Shown: positions 5,040 through 11,001 of the stretch, piece by piece
Position numbering within the stretch: position 1 is the first letter of the stretch
Layout: each line of letters begins with the position of its first letter
Assembly (NCBI GenBank): GCA_963658085.1
Contig: CAVKOU010000052.1
Coordinates: forward strand, 1 to 11,001
Origin: CAKRJP01 sp963658085
GTDB lineage: Bacteria; Bacillota; Clostridia; Lachnospirales; Lachnospiraceae
DNA: 11,001 bases
Reading direction: 5' to 3'
Notes under the pieces: generated by a model
Seen by the model: the letters and a program-made list of their open reading frames with translations, nothing else
The model's database searches: none
What the model was told of the DNA's origin: nothing
Program-made: the position numbers and the translations under genes

Positions 5040-6524
5040 CTATCTTCGAGGATAAAATCCGGATGGTGCTTCATTCAAATTGATCATGATATTCTTAGTC
5101 TGGCTATAAGCATCCAAAATCGCCTTATCATTTTCACGTCCGATTCCTGACTGCTTATATCCTCCAAATGGTGCTCCCTCTGGGATCTGGTTATAAGTAT
5201 TTACCCAAACGCGTCCGGTCTCGATGCTTCTGGAAACTCTGAGGGCACGGTTCAGATTCTGTGTCCATACTGCACCACCAAGTCCGTAAGCGGAATCATT
5301 TGCCATGGCGATGACTTCTTCCTCTGTCTTAAATTTGATCACTACTGCTACAGGTCCAAAGATTTCCTCCTGTGCTACTCTCATGTCATTGGTTACGTTA
5401 GTGAGCAATGTCGGCTGTACGAAGGCTCCCTTATCGCATCCATTTTCTGTATAGTAATCGCCACCGCAAGCGACAGTAGCTCCTTCCTCCTGAGCAATCT
5501 TTACGTAGGAAAGAATCTTCTCTGCCTGACGCTTATTTACCTGAGATCCCATCTGTGTCTCCGGATCTAGTGGATCTCCTACTTTTACTTTCTTGAAAGC
5601 ATCCACAAGTTCTGCCACGAATTTGTCATAAATGTCTTCGTGAACAAATACTCTGGATCCTGCGCAGCATACCTGGCCCTGATTAAATAGGATACCGAGC
5701 TGAACGCCGTCTACAGCCATATCCCAGTTGCAGTCATCAAATATAATGTTGGCACTTTTTCCACCAAGCTCCAAGGTTGCCGGAATCAACTTGTCAGCGG
5801 CTGCCCTTGCAATGCTCTTACCGATCTCAGTAGAACCGGTAAATGCCAGTTTGCTAAGATCCGGATGATCTAAAAGATACTGTCCTGATTTTGATCCGGA
5901 ACCGGTTACCAGGTTCAACACTCCTGCCGGAAGGAGATCTTGGATTAATTCCATGAATACCAGCATACTTAAGGATGTAGAGGATGATGGCTTAAATACC
6001 ACACAGTCTCCTGCAGCTAAAGCCGGTGCTAATTTCCATGCAGCCATTAAGAATGGGAAGTTCCATGGAACGATCTGTCCTACCACACCGATAGGCTCTC
6101 TAAGAACCAAACTCATCATGTTTCCATCCAATACAGTAGCTGTTCCGTCATCGGTGCGGATCAGGCTTGCATAATAATGGAAATGACGAACTGAATACGG
6201 AACGTCGATTGCTGTAGTCTCACGGATCGGCTTTCCATTATCCATAGTCTCTACAGTAGCCAGCCACTGAGCGTTTTCCTCAATACGATCTGCAATCTGA
6301 TCTAAGATATTAGCACGCTCTTCCTTTGTAGTATTTTTCCATGCCGGATATGCGCGCCATGCAGCTGCTACCGCCGCATCTACGTCCTCTTTCGTAGCCT
6401 CTGCGCACTGGGCCAATGCTTCTCCATTGGCTGGGTTTTTGCTGATAAATACTGCTCCGTCAGAAGCTCCTCTCCATTCTCCGTCGATATATAATCCGTA
6501 TGTATCTTTTAACTTATTGCTCAT
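5040..6524 (-). CDS. NAD(P)-dependent aldehyde dehydrogenase
   Basis: The 494-aa cytoplasmic enzyme has the full ALDH-superfamily length and motifs. VPWNFP carries the oxyanion Asn155; KPS at 178-180 binds the cofactor; FTGSTEIGK (228-236) is the nucleotide loop; LELGGK carries general base Glu252; GQVCCAGS carries the nucleophile Cys286 (aligned on the middle Cys of the usual CCC); EEIFGP carries Glu387; and PFGGYKQSGIGRE closes the fold. It oxidises an aldehyde to the acid with NAD(P)+. It looks like the betaine-aldehyde/general class; substrate cannot be read from sequence. AGGAGGT lies seven bases before ATG. A MocR/GabR-type regulator is divergent with 99 bases between, as in systems where such regulators control dehydrogenases for semialdehydes or other amine-derived aldehydes. 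No aminotransferase is adjacent. Confidence 0.95.
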   Translation of the reverse strand: MSNKLKDTYGLYIDGEWRGASDGAVFISKNPANGEALAQCAEATKEDVDAAVAAAWRAYPAWKNTTKEERANILDQIADRIEENAQWLATVETMDNGKPIRETTAIDVPYSVRHFHYYASLIRTDDGTATVLDGNMMSLVLREPIGVVGQIVPWNFPFLMAAWKLAPALAAGDCVVFKPSSSTSLSMLVFMELIQDLLPAGVLNLVTGSGSKSGQYLLDHPDLSKLAFTGSTEIGKSIARAAADKLIPATLELGGKSANIIFDDCNWDMAVDGVQLGILFNQGQVCCAGSRVFVHEDIYDKFVAELVDAFKKVKVGDPLDPETQMGSQVNKRQAEKILSYVKIAQEEGATVACGGDYYTENGCDKGAFVQPTLLTNVTNDMRVAQEEIFGPVAVVIKFKTEEEVIAMANDSAYGLGGAVWTQNLNRALRVSRSIETGRVWVNTYNQIPEGAPFGGYKQSGIGRENDKAILDAYSQTKNIMINLNEAPSGFYPRR

Positions 6525-6550
6525 TACTTGTACCTCCTGCTTGTTTTTTG

Positions 6551-6565
6551 TATAATCACATTATA
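6551..6565. promoter_or_regulatory. Divergent -10 boxes forming an inverted repeat between ALDH and MocR genes
   Basis: TATAAT (6551-6556, plus strand) and ATTATA (6560-6565, TATAAT on the minus strand) are separated by CAC, so the two divergent -10 boxes face each other as one 15-bp symmetric element. For the plus strand, TTGTAC (6528-6533) is a weak -35 at 17 bases. For the minus strand the -35 region is only a T-run. Overlapping promoters like this would make the two genes compete for polymerase and let one bound regulator control both. Confidence 0.5.
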
Positions 6566-6623
6566 GTGAAAACTGATACCAAAAAAAGACCCAGTATATT
6601 TAAATAAAAGGAGATCAGATTCG

Positions 6624-8030
6624 ATGCATATTTATGATTTCAGCAAGAGAAACGGCCTGTCTAAATATGAATATTTATATCAATGCCTGAAGGCTGATAT
6701 CCTGGATGGAACCTTTCCGGAAGGCGGAAAACTCCCATCCAAGCGAGAGTTAGCAACAACAAACGGCATTAGTATCAAAACGGTTATGAATGCCTATGAG
6801 CAGCTTCTCATGGAAGGATATATTGTTTCCAAAGAAAAAAGTGGTTACTATGTGGTTACCAATTTCAATCCACAGCTTAGATACCAGAATATTCCGGTTC
6901 ATCTTCCTGCCGCAGAAACAGAAGAAAATTGGATTGCGGATTTTACCGCCAACACAGCGGTTTATGAGAAATTTCCATTTACCATGTGGACAAAAGTTAT
7001 GCGAAATGTTCTTGCGGATTACAATGTAGATCTTATGAAACGAGGAGAATTTCTCGGAAGCCAGGAACTTAGACTGGAGATTGCCAAACATTTATACCAT
7101 TCCAGGGGAATGATTGTATCTCCCGACTGTGTAATAATAGGAACCGGGATCGAATATCTCTATTCCAAGCTGATTGGATTACTGCCGCCTCATTCTATTT
7201 ATGCCGTGGAAAATCCCGGCTATCGAAAGATTCCACACATCTACGAAGAATATGGGGTTCAGTGGACTTGGAGCGACATGGATAATGAAGGAATTTTAAT
7301 GAGCAGCTTAAAAAGTAGCAATGCCACGGTTCTTCATGTCTCACCGGAGCATCACTATCCTTTGGGAACCGTTATGACTGCCAAGAGAAGACAGCAGCTA
7401 CTAAAATGGCTGGAGGAAAATCCCAATCGCTATATTATCGAAGACGATTACGACTGTGAATTCCGCTACCGGGGCCGTCCTATTTCCGCCCTTTATGGTA
7501 TGGATCACAGCCACCGGGTGATTTACATGAACACCTTCAGCAAAACCTTAAGCCCTGCCATCCGTATCAGTTATATGGTACTTCCGGAGAAATTATTGAA
7601 TCATTACGTAAGCTCTGCAAATTTTTTCTCCAATACTTCCTCCAATTTAGAGCAATATACCCTGGCCAGATTTATAAAGGATGGCTATTTTGACCGACAT
7701 TTAAATCGTATGAGAAAGTACTATCAGGTTCAGGGAGCAAAACTGGTGAAATGTTTAAAAGAAACAAAGACAATTCCTATGGAAAGCATCAGCAGTATGG
7801 AAAGCGGGACCCATTTGCTTTTGAAGCTTAACACGAAGTTGTCCGATGAAGAGATAAAATGGAAGGCAAGAAAAAAGAGAATCAATCTGTGCTGTCTGTC
7901 GGAATTCTGTATTGGAAATCCTGCACAGTACCAGCACATCTTGGTTCTCAATTATCTAAATATGTCAGAGGAAGATATCCGAAAGGCTGTTTCTCTTTTG
8001 GGGGAGATTTTTAAATCTTCCCCCTCGTAG
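6624..8030 (+). CDS. MocR/GabR-type PLP-dependent transcriptional regulator
   Basis: The 468-aa product has the two-part MocR layout. An N-terminal GntR winged helix (about residues 13-80: LKADILDGTFPEGGKLPSKR, then TVMNAYEQLLMEGYI) is joined to a fold-type I aminotransferase-like domain (about 105-465). Cofactor-site features are present: ENPGY (196-200), SPEHHYPLG (240-248), IIEDDYDCEFR (271-281, with the ring-binding Asp) and NTFSKTL, whose Lys307 should form the PLP imine. Such proteins use PLP plus an amine or amino acid as signal and normally regulate a divergent neighbour, here the aldehyde dehydrogenase. By analogy with GabR it could sense GABA or a related amine, but the ligand is not readable. 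AAGGAGA nine bases before ATG supports the start. The 3' end overlaps the convergent LacI-family gene by 20 bases. Confidence 0.92.
   Translation: MHIYDFSKRNGLSKYEYLYQCLKADILDGTFPEGGKLPSKRELATTNGISIKTVMNAYEQLLMEGYIVSKEKSGYYVVTNFNPQLRYQNIPVHLPAAETEENWIADFTANTAVYEKFPFTMWTKVMRNVLADYNVDLMKRGEFLGSQELRLEIAKHLYHSRGMIVSPDCVIIGTGIEYLYSKLIGLLPPHSIYAVENPGYRKIPHIYEEYGVQWTWSDMDNEGILMSSLKSSNATVLHVSPEHHYPLGTVMTAKRRQQLLKWLEENPNRYIIEDDYDCEFRYRGRPISALYGMDHSHRVIYMNTFSKTLSPAIRISYMVLPEKLLNHYVSSANFFSNTSSNLEQYTLARFIKDGYFDRHLNRMRKYYQVQGAKLVKCLKETKTIPMESISSMESGTHLLLKLNTKLSDEEIKWKARKKRINLCCLSEFCIGNPAQYQHILVLNYLNMSEEDIRKAVSLLGEIFKSSPS
8000..8024. terminator. Hairpin in the overlapping 3' ends of the MocR and LacI genes
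   Basis: GGGGGA-GATTT (8000-8010) pairs with AAATC-T-TCCCCC (8013-8024) with one bulged T. It lies inside the last codons of both convergent genes. On the plus strand only a loose T-rich stretch follows (TCTCTCTTTGTATT), so termination may be partial there. On the minus strand the following bases are A-rich, so it is not a canonical terminator for the LacI gene. Confidence 0.45.
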
Positions 8031-8997
8031 TCTCTCTTTGTATTAATTTTACATCAAATAAATTTCTTTTTTCGTACTCTTTTCCTTCCACGCAACACTC
8101 TACAATCCGGGCTGCCACCATTCCCATTTCCCGAATAGGCTGATGGATGGTGGTTAATTCCGGTGTAAATACCTTTCCGAAATTCACATCATCAAATCCA
8201 ATCAACTGAATCTCTTCCGGAATTTTCTTTCCCATTTTTCGAAGTTGTTTGTAGACAGCCATCGCCACCATGTCATTCCCTGCAATAATTCCATCCAATT
8301 TGGGATATTTCTTTAAGGCCTCTTTGGCTGCATTTCTTCCCGCTTCATAATCATACGTACAATTAATATATTGTTCTTTTAATCCATACTTTTGACAGAC
8401 CTCCTGATAAGCCTTGTAACGCCTAAGCCCACTGGAGTAATCAGAGGGTTCTCTCAAACAGACAATATTCTTGCAACCACACTCTACCAAGTGCTCCGCC
8501 GCCAGATACCCTCCCTTGTAATTGTCTGACTCTACCAGGGCATTCTCATTTACTCCCTCCACATTACGATCTACTAAGATCACAGGTACCGGGCAGCTCT
8601 TTAAGGCTTTCCCAGTACCAGGACAGTTGGTCATAATAATGATCCCATCGGCCTTCATCTGTACCAACATCTGAATATTTTGGATTTCCTTTTCCTGGTT
8701 ATTTCCGGAGCTACATAGAAGCATTCGATACCCCTTTTGATATGCTTCATCTTCCACTGCCTTTGCTAACTCCCCAAAAAAAGGATTCTCTATATCCGGC
8801 ACTATGACACCAATAATCCGAGATGATTTTTTGTATAAAGCTCTCGCCAGTTCATTGGGACAAAATCCTGTCTGGTCGATAGCTTCCTCCACTCTCCGAC
8901 GTTTTTCCTCTGTTACATTGGCTGTCCCATTCATAACTCTGGAAACCGTCGCGGGAGAAACTCCGGCGATCTTTGCCACATCTCTGATACTTGTCAT
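8011..8997 (-). CDS. LacI-family transcriptional repressor
   Basis: The 328-aa product is a full-length LacI/GalR regulator. The helix-turn-helix is at residues 3-25 (SIRDVAKIAGVSPATVSRVM), followed by a hinge with ARAL (51-54) and a periplasmic-binding-like ligand domain from about 60. Family marks include IGVIVPDIENPFF, ADGIIIM, GIIAGNDMVAMAV, LIGFDD, PELTTIHQP and a closing LIQRETT. The close fit to RbsR-like proteins suggests a sugar or nucleoside ligand, not provable here. The start at 8997 matches the family N-terminus; GGAGG lies 13 bases upstream, a longish spacing. No transport or sugar gene is adjacent. A consensus promoter with a TGTAAC-CC-GTTACA operator lies upstream, so it probably represses itself. 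The last 20 bases overlap the MocR gene. Confidence 0.93.
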   Translation of the reverse strand: MTSIRDVAKIAGVSPATVSRVMNGTANVTEEKRRRVEEAIDQTGFCPNELARALYKKSSRIIGVIVPDIENPFFGELAKAVEDEAYQKGYRMLLCSSGNNQEKEIQNIQMLVQMKADGIIIMTNCPGTGKALKSCPVPVILVDRNVEGVNENALVESDNYKGGYLAAEHLVECGCKNIVCLREPSDYSSGLRRYKAYQEVCQKYGLKEQYINCTYDYEAGRNAAKEALKKYPKLDGIIAGNDMVAMAVYKQLRKMGKKIPEEIQLIGFDDVNFGKVFTPELTTIHQPIREMGMVAARIVECCVEGKEYEKRNLFDVKLIQRETTRGKI

Positions 8998-9041
8998 AAC
9001 TTTGTTTTTTCCTCCATTACCCGCTTTTTCTATTGCTATAT

Positions 9042-9100
9042 TGTAACTATTCAGAATCCCATTCGCAGAACCCAGTTTTGCATGGTTCTGAATAGTTACA
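9042..9100. repeat. 59-bp element with 15-bp perfect inverted repeat in the LacI gene leader
   Basis: TGTAACTATTCAGAA (9042-9056) and TTCTGAATAGTTACA (9086-9100) are perfect 15-bp arms around a 29-base loop. On the minus strand an alternative inner hairpin is possible, CAGAACC with GGTTCTG, which uses part of one arm and so excludes part of the long stem. No T-run follows on either strand. It falls in the predicted 130-base leader of the LacI-family gene. I have an impression of similar palindromes between genes in Lachnospiraceae, so it may be a dispersed repeat, or an RNA switch in this leader. Confidence 0.65.
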
Positions 9101-9112
9101 CTCTATTATGTT

Positions 9113-9126
9113 TGTAACCCGTTACA
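9113..9126 (-). promoter_or_regulatory. LacI-family operator at the start point of the LacI gene promoter
   Basis: TGTAAC-CC-GTTACA is symmetric and matches the TGTAA..TTACA pattern of LacI/GalR operators. It starts eight bases downstream of the -10 box, on top of the expected transcript start, where binding would block initiation. The simplest reading is autorepression by the LacI-family protein encoded just downstream. Confidence 0.75.
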
Positions 9127-9134
9127 TAATTATC

Positions 9135-9164
9135 ATTATATCTTTCCCCTGAAATTAATGTCAA
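9135..9164 (-). promoter_or_regulatory. Consensus sigma-A promoter of the LacI-family gene
   Basis: On the minus strand TTGACA (9159-9164) and TATAAT (9135-9140) are both perfect, 18 bases apart. The predicted start is near 9128, giving a leader of about 130 bases before ATG 8997. The -10 also contains the stop codon of the truncated YjcQ-like reading frame. Confidence 0.85.
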
Positions 9165-9255
9165 TTTTTTTGTACATATATAAATTGCATTCTTCCAAAT
9201 CCATTGACTTTTCTAATGCGGAAAGTATTTTGTAGATAAATTTGAAATTATCCAT
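9136..9255 (-). pseudogene. Truncated YjcQ-family remnant
   Basis: A 39-aa reading starts at ATG 9255 behind GGGGAGATAAA. Its first 22 or so residues, MDNFKFIYKILSALEKSMDL then EE, match what I remember of the N-terminus of YjcQ-family (phage/mobile-element associated) proteins in Lachnospiraceae. After that it loses resemblance (CNLYMYKKIDINFRGKI) and stops at TAA inside the LacI promoter, whereas the family is normally two to three times longer. The gene therefore appears cut near 9185, where DNA carrying the LacI promoter begins. It follows the 88-aa gene by 18 bases and was probably the next gene of that operon. Confidence 0.6.
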
Positions 9256-9273
9256 TTTATCTCCCCATATTCA

Positions 9274-9540
9274 TCATACAACAGTGCTCAATGCTTTTTT
9301 GTATTCTATCTTGAGCTTTCTTTTAAACTCTTCAATCTCCCCTTGTTTCATTCCAGGCTCGCCAGACGCGCAAATATCTGGAATCTCATCATTTAATATT
9401 TTTGTAGCCGTAGGTTGCTCTCTGTACATTTCATCATAATGAGCTACTAACATCCCTTCTAATTCGCAAGAAAATTCATAAATATCCTTTGGAGTGCTAT
9501 TCAAAAATTCTTTAATATAATTCATTATCATGTCAAACAC
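9274..9540 (-). CDS. Acidic 88-aa protein of unknown function (immunity-like size and charge)
   Basis: A GTG start at 9540 is supported by GGAGG nine bases upstream; ATG codons at the fourth and sixth codons are less well placed. The product is soluble and acidic, mostly helical, with STPKDIYEFSCELEGMLVAH, then YDEMYREQP and LNDEIPDICASGEPG before a Lys-rich last helix. I do not recognise a named family. Its size, acidity and position after a short ORF of toxin-tail appearance recall immunity proteins of polymorphic toxin loci, but this is a guess. It is probably in one transcript with the ArsC-like and 43-aa genes upstream. Confidence 0.7.
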   Translation of the reverse strand: MFDMIMNYIKEFLNSTPKDIYEFSCELEGMLVAHYDEMYREQPTATKILNDEIPDICASGEPGMKQGEIEEFKRKLKIEYKKALSTVV

Positions 9541-9570
9541 TTTTCCACTCCTCCCTCGGTGTCTTTCTTC

Positions 9571-9702
9571 TTACAACAGATACAATATCTCTGGTTCCAT
9601 GTCGAGTTCCACATATTCATCTTTATCTAATGATACAGGAATGCCAGATTTACCATTTATATGCACACCACCATACCAGGTGCCTGTGATTTCTCTTAAC
9701 AT
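9571..9702 (-). CDS. 43-aa small ORF following, in frame, the ArsC-like gene
   Basis: ATG 9702 to TAA 9571 encodes MLREITGTWYGGVHINGKSG then IPVSLDKDEYVELDMEPEIL and YLL. It is protein-like: alternating hydrophobic beta strands, several Gly, acidic C-terminus. It begins three bases after the TAA of the ArsC-like gene in the same frame, so it could be read by stop readthrough or by coupled re-initiation; GGGATGG upstream is a weak ribosome site. A 30-base gap separates it from the 88-aa gene. It may be an independent small protein or the tail of a lost larger protein, for example a secreted toxin. Confidence 0.45.
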   Translation of the reverse strand: MLREITGTWYGGVHINGKSGIPVSLDKDEYVELDMEPEILYLL

Positions 9703-9705
9703 AGC

Positions 9706-10047
9706 TTAATTCCATCCCTTCCATATATCCGGCTGATAGCCCAACGTTGACTGTTTGCCGTTGCGGACTACCGGAGTCTTAATTACCTGAGGATTGTCCA
9801 AGACTTTTTGAAGCTTGTCTTCTTCAGCGATATATTTGATCAGATTCAGGGTATCCTGATCCTTGCCTTCCCAATTGATCATATTCTCAAGGCCACCATT
9901 TACCTGAGCCACAGAGTTAAACTCGCCTTTCGACATGCCTTTTTCTTTCATATCAATGAATTGATATTTGATGCCACGCTCTTTAAAAAAGCGTTCCGCT
10001 TTCTTGGTGTCATTGCATTTTTTTGTGCCAAATATCTGTATGTTCAT
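9706..10047 (-). CDS. ArsC/Spx-family thioredoxin-fold protein (arsenate reductase-like)
   Basis: The 113-aa product has the normal length of the ArsC/YffB/Spx family. It begins MNIQIFGTKKCNDTKKAERF with the single active-site Cys11 of a CxxT site instead of the CxxC of Spx. It continues FKERGIKYQFIDMKEKGMSK and ends with the family signature IKTPVVRNGKQSTLGYQPDIW. These small cytoplasmic proteins are usually annotated arsenate reductases by fold; with no ars genes nearby and one obvious Cys, real arsenate reduction is uncertain. CGGAG about 11 bases before ATG supports the start. The stop is followed in the same frame by the 43-aa ORF. Confidence 0.88.
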   Translation of the reverse strand: MNIQIFGTKKCNDTKKAERFFKERGIKYQFIDMKEKGMSKGEFNSVAQVNGGLENMINWEGKDQDTLNLIKYIAEEDKLQKVLDNPQVIKTPVVRNGKQSTLGYQPDIWKGWN

Positions 10048-10063
10048 TTTCTAATCATCTCCG

Positions 10064-10156
10064 TTACTGTATTTTCGATATAATTTCAAGTCTGCCAACT
10101 AATGCCACTGATGTTGTCACCTGGCAAGCCGGAAGTTCATTTATTACTCTTATCAT
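10064..10156 (-). CDS. Possible 30-aa small ORF between the GNAT and ArsC-like genes
   Basis: ATG 10154-10156 to TAA 10064 encodes MIRVINELPACQVTTSVALV then GRLEIISKIQ. It begins five bases after the GNAT stop and ends 16 bases before the ArsC-like start, filling the intergenic space. No Shine-Dalgarno precedes it, so translation would depend on coupling. It could be chance or a remnant. I list it because it spans the gap neatly. Confidence 0.2.
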   Translation of the reverse strand: MIRVINELPACQVTTSVALVGRLEIISKIQ

Positions 10157-10161
10157 TTTTC

Positions 10162-10680
10162 TTAGAATGTCAGCCGCATTTGATGCCATTGCACATTTCC
10201 ATGGGTAGACTTATCTGTTATACCTTCATCTTCAAATCCAAACTTTGCATAATAATGAACAAGACGCTCTTTGCAGGTCAGGACTAGTCCTTTGCGTCCC
10301 TGTTCCCTTGCATCTTTAATGGCTTGCTTAATAAGCTCACCGGCATATCCACATTTGCGATAATCCGGCAAAGTATTGACTCCAAAAATCATCTGCCATG
10401 CACCATTTTCATCGTGCATAGCTGCATTTTCATACATCTCATCGGTTAAATCTGCTTCATCTGTAACAAATCCATCCACAAATGCGATTAGATTTTCAGA
10501 ATCAAACATCAGCCAAAAATGATTTCCATATGCACTTACTCTCTCAACAAACTCCTCTTCGGTTGCTGCCTCTGCAGGTGGAAAGCACGCTGCCTCAACT
10601 GCAGCAATTGCTTCAATATCTTCTTTGCCTGCATATCTTATAATCATTTTCGAAGGGGTTCCATATTCAACTATTGTCAT
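10162..10680 (-). CDS. GNAT-family N-acetyltransferase
   Basis: The 172-aa product has the GNAT fold order. An N-terminal strand and helix (MIIRYAGKEDIEAIAAVEAA) precedes PPAEAATEEEF, which resembles arylalkylamine-type acetyltransferases in bacteria. A central strand (GAWQMIFGVNTLPDYR) leads to the acetyl-CoA pyrophosphate loop YRKCGYAGELI (107-117; the R-x-x-G-x-A motif), and VLTCKERLVHYYAKFGFEDEG is the late GNAT signature. It transfers acetyl from acetyl-CoA to an amine; the substrate is unknown. ATG 10680 has GGAAG about ten bases upstream. An internal ATG at 10647 would match the usual family N-terminus (MIIR) but lacks a clear ribosome site. It has its own extended -10 promoter and may drive the genes to its left. 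Confidence 0.9.
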   Translation of the reverse strand: MTIVEYGTPSKMIIRYAGKEDIEAIAAVEAACFPPAEAATEEEFVERVSAYGNHFWLMFDSENLIAFVDGFVTDEADLTDEMYENAAMHDENGAWQMIFGVNTLPDYRKCGYAGELIKQAIKDAREQGRKGLVLTCKERLVHYYAKFGFEDEGITDKSTHGNVQWHQMRLTF

Positions 10681-10722
10681 TCAGACTGCACTTCCTTTAT
10701 TTGGTGTTGATTTCTAAGCCTA

Positions 10723-10751
10723 ATTATAGCATTTGGTTAAATTTCTTTCAG
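10723..10751 (-). promoter_or_regulatory. Extended -10 promoter of the GNAT gene
   Basis: On the minus strand TGCTATAAT (10723-10731) is an extended -10 with perfect TATAAT, and CTGAAA (10746-10751) is a four-of-six -35 at 17 bases. It lies about 43 bases before the GNAT start and likely drives the whole minus-strand run down to the 88-aa gene, as I see no terminator between them. Confidence 0.65.
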
Positions 10752-10828
10752 TATCTTTCTTGAGCGATAATCTGATCCTTACTACTGATTGTCACGGTAT
10801 AAAATTTTGACTTTTACTCGATTCCTTA

Positions 10829-11001
10829 TTACTTAATCAGAACTTTTTTATGATATGCTCTCTGATTGCAATAAGGGCACTTCATCTTGCGGTCTCTCAT
10901 TTTGTGAGATGCCAGAATGACCGCTTTCATAGTTGGCACATAGCGTTTCCCACAGTTCGGGCACTCATAATAACCGGCATCATGCTCCAGTTTGATGGAA
11001 T
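10829..11001 (-). CDS. C-terminal part of a zinc-ribbon protein (cut by the window edge)
   Basis: The last 57 codons of a minus-strand gene enter from the right edge and end in two consecutive stops (TAA TAA). The visible tail contains YYECPNCGKRYVPTMKAVIL and MKCPYCNQRAYHKKVLIK: two CPxC knuckles 25 residues apart, the pattern of a four-Cys zinc ribbon, in a basic context. Such small proteins are common in Firmicutes with no known role. The N-terminus is outside the window. No clear terminator follows before the GNAT promoter. Confidence 0.8.
   Translation of the reverse strand, partial: SIKLEHDAGYYECPNCGKRYVPTMKAVILASHKMRDRKMKCPYCNQRAYHKKVLIK

Noticed and set aside
6750..7091. Minus-strand ORF inside the MocR gene
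   Set aside because: It overlaps essential GntR and aminotransferase-like coding on the other strand and has no independent coding signs.
9706..10047. Arsenic resistance operon
   Set aside because: Only the ArsC-fold protein is present; there is no ArsR-type regulator, efflux pump or other ars gene around it.

Overview
The window looks like a chromosome segment from a low-to-moderate GC gut Firmicute, most likely Lachnospiraceae. This is inferred from AGGAGG-type ribosome binding sites, sigma-A style promoters, codon use, and small proteins of a style I associate with that family. Nothing in the sequence fixes the species.

Left part (about 90-2910, all minus strand): a tightly packed three-gene operon. 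In transcription order it encodes a 512-aa secreted protein with a signal peptide and a long glycine-zipper stretch, a 109-aa soluble protein, and a 276-aa single-pass membrane protein with a large outside domain. A TATAAT box precedes the operon and a good intrinsic terminator closes it. I do not recognise a described function. It is the best candidate here for an undescribed system, perhaps a secreted membrane-active protein with its partners.

Middle-left part (about 2900-5020) looks like decaying accessory or mobile-element DNA. It holds a plus-strand HTH regulator whose natural start codon appears to be ATA behind a strong Shine-Dalgarno. Its promoter -10 lies inside a perfect inverted repeat. 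Next is a minus-strand run of three small genes: a 48-aa basic protein, a 71-aa membrane protein, and a small helical protein that appears frameshifted. Then come a frameshifted C-terminal remnant of a larger gene with its own terminator, a 24-bp perfect palindrome and a strong 13-bp hairpin.

Middle-right part (5040-8997) is conventional metabolism and control. An NAD(P)-dependent aldehyde dehydrogenase is transcribed divergently from a MocR/GabR-type PLP-binding regulator, the arrangement expected for a regulator controlling its neighbour. A LacI-family repressor converges on the MocR gene with a 20-bp coding overlap. The LacI gene has a consensus promoter, an operator at its start point, and a long leader carrying a 15-bp inverted repeat.

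Right part (9136-11001, minus strand): a truncated YjcQ-family remnant whose stop codon lies inside the LacI -10 box; an 88-aa acidic protein; a 43-aa ORF that continues in frame after the stop of an ArsC/Spx-type thioredoxin-fold gene; a GNAT acetyltransferase with an extended -10 promoter; and the C-terminus of a zinc-ribbon protein running off the right edge. The GNAT, ArsC-like, 43-aa and 88-aa genes are co-directional and probably co-transcribed. The short ORF plus acidic protein could be a toxin tail with its immunity gene, but that is speculative.
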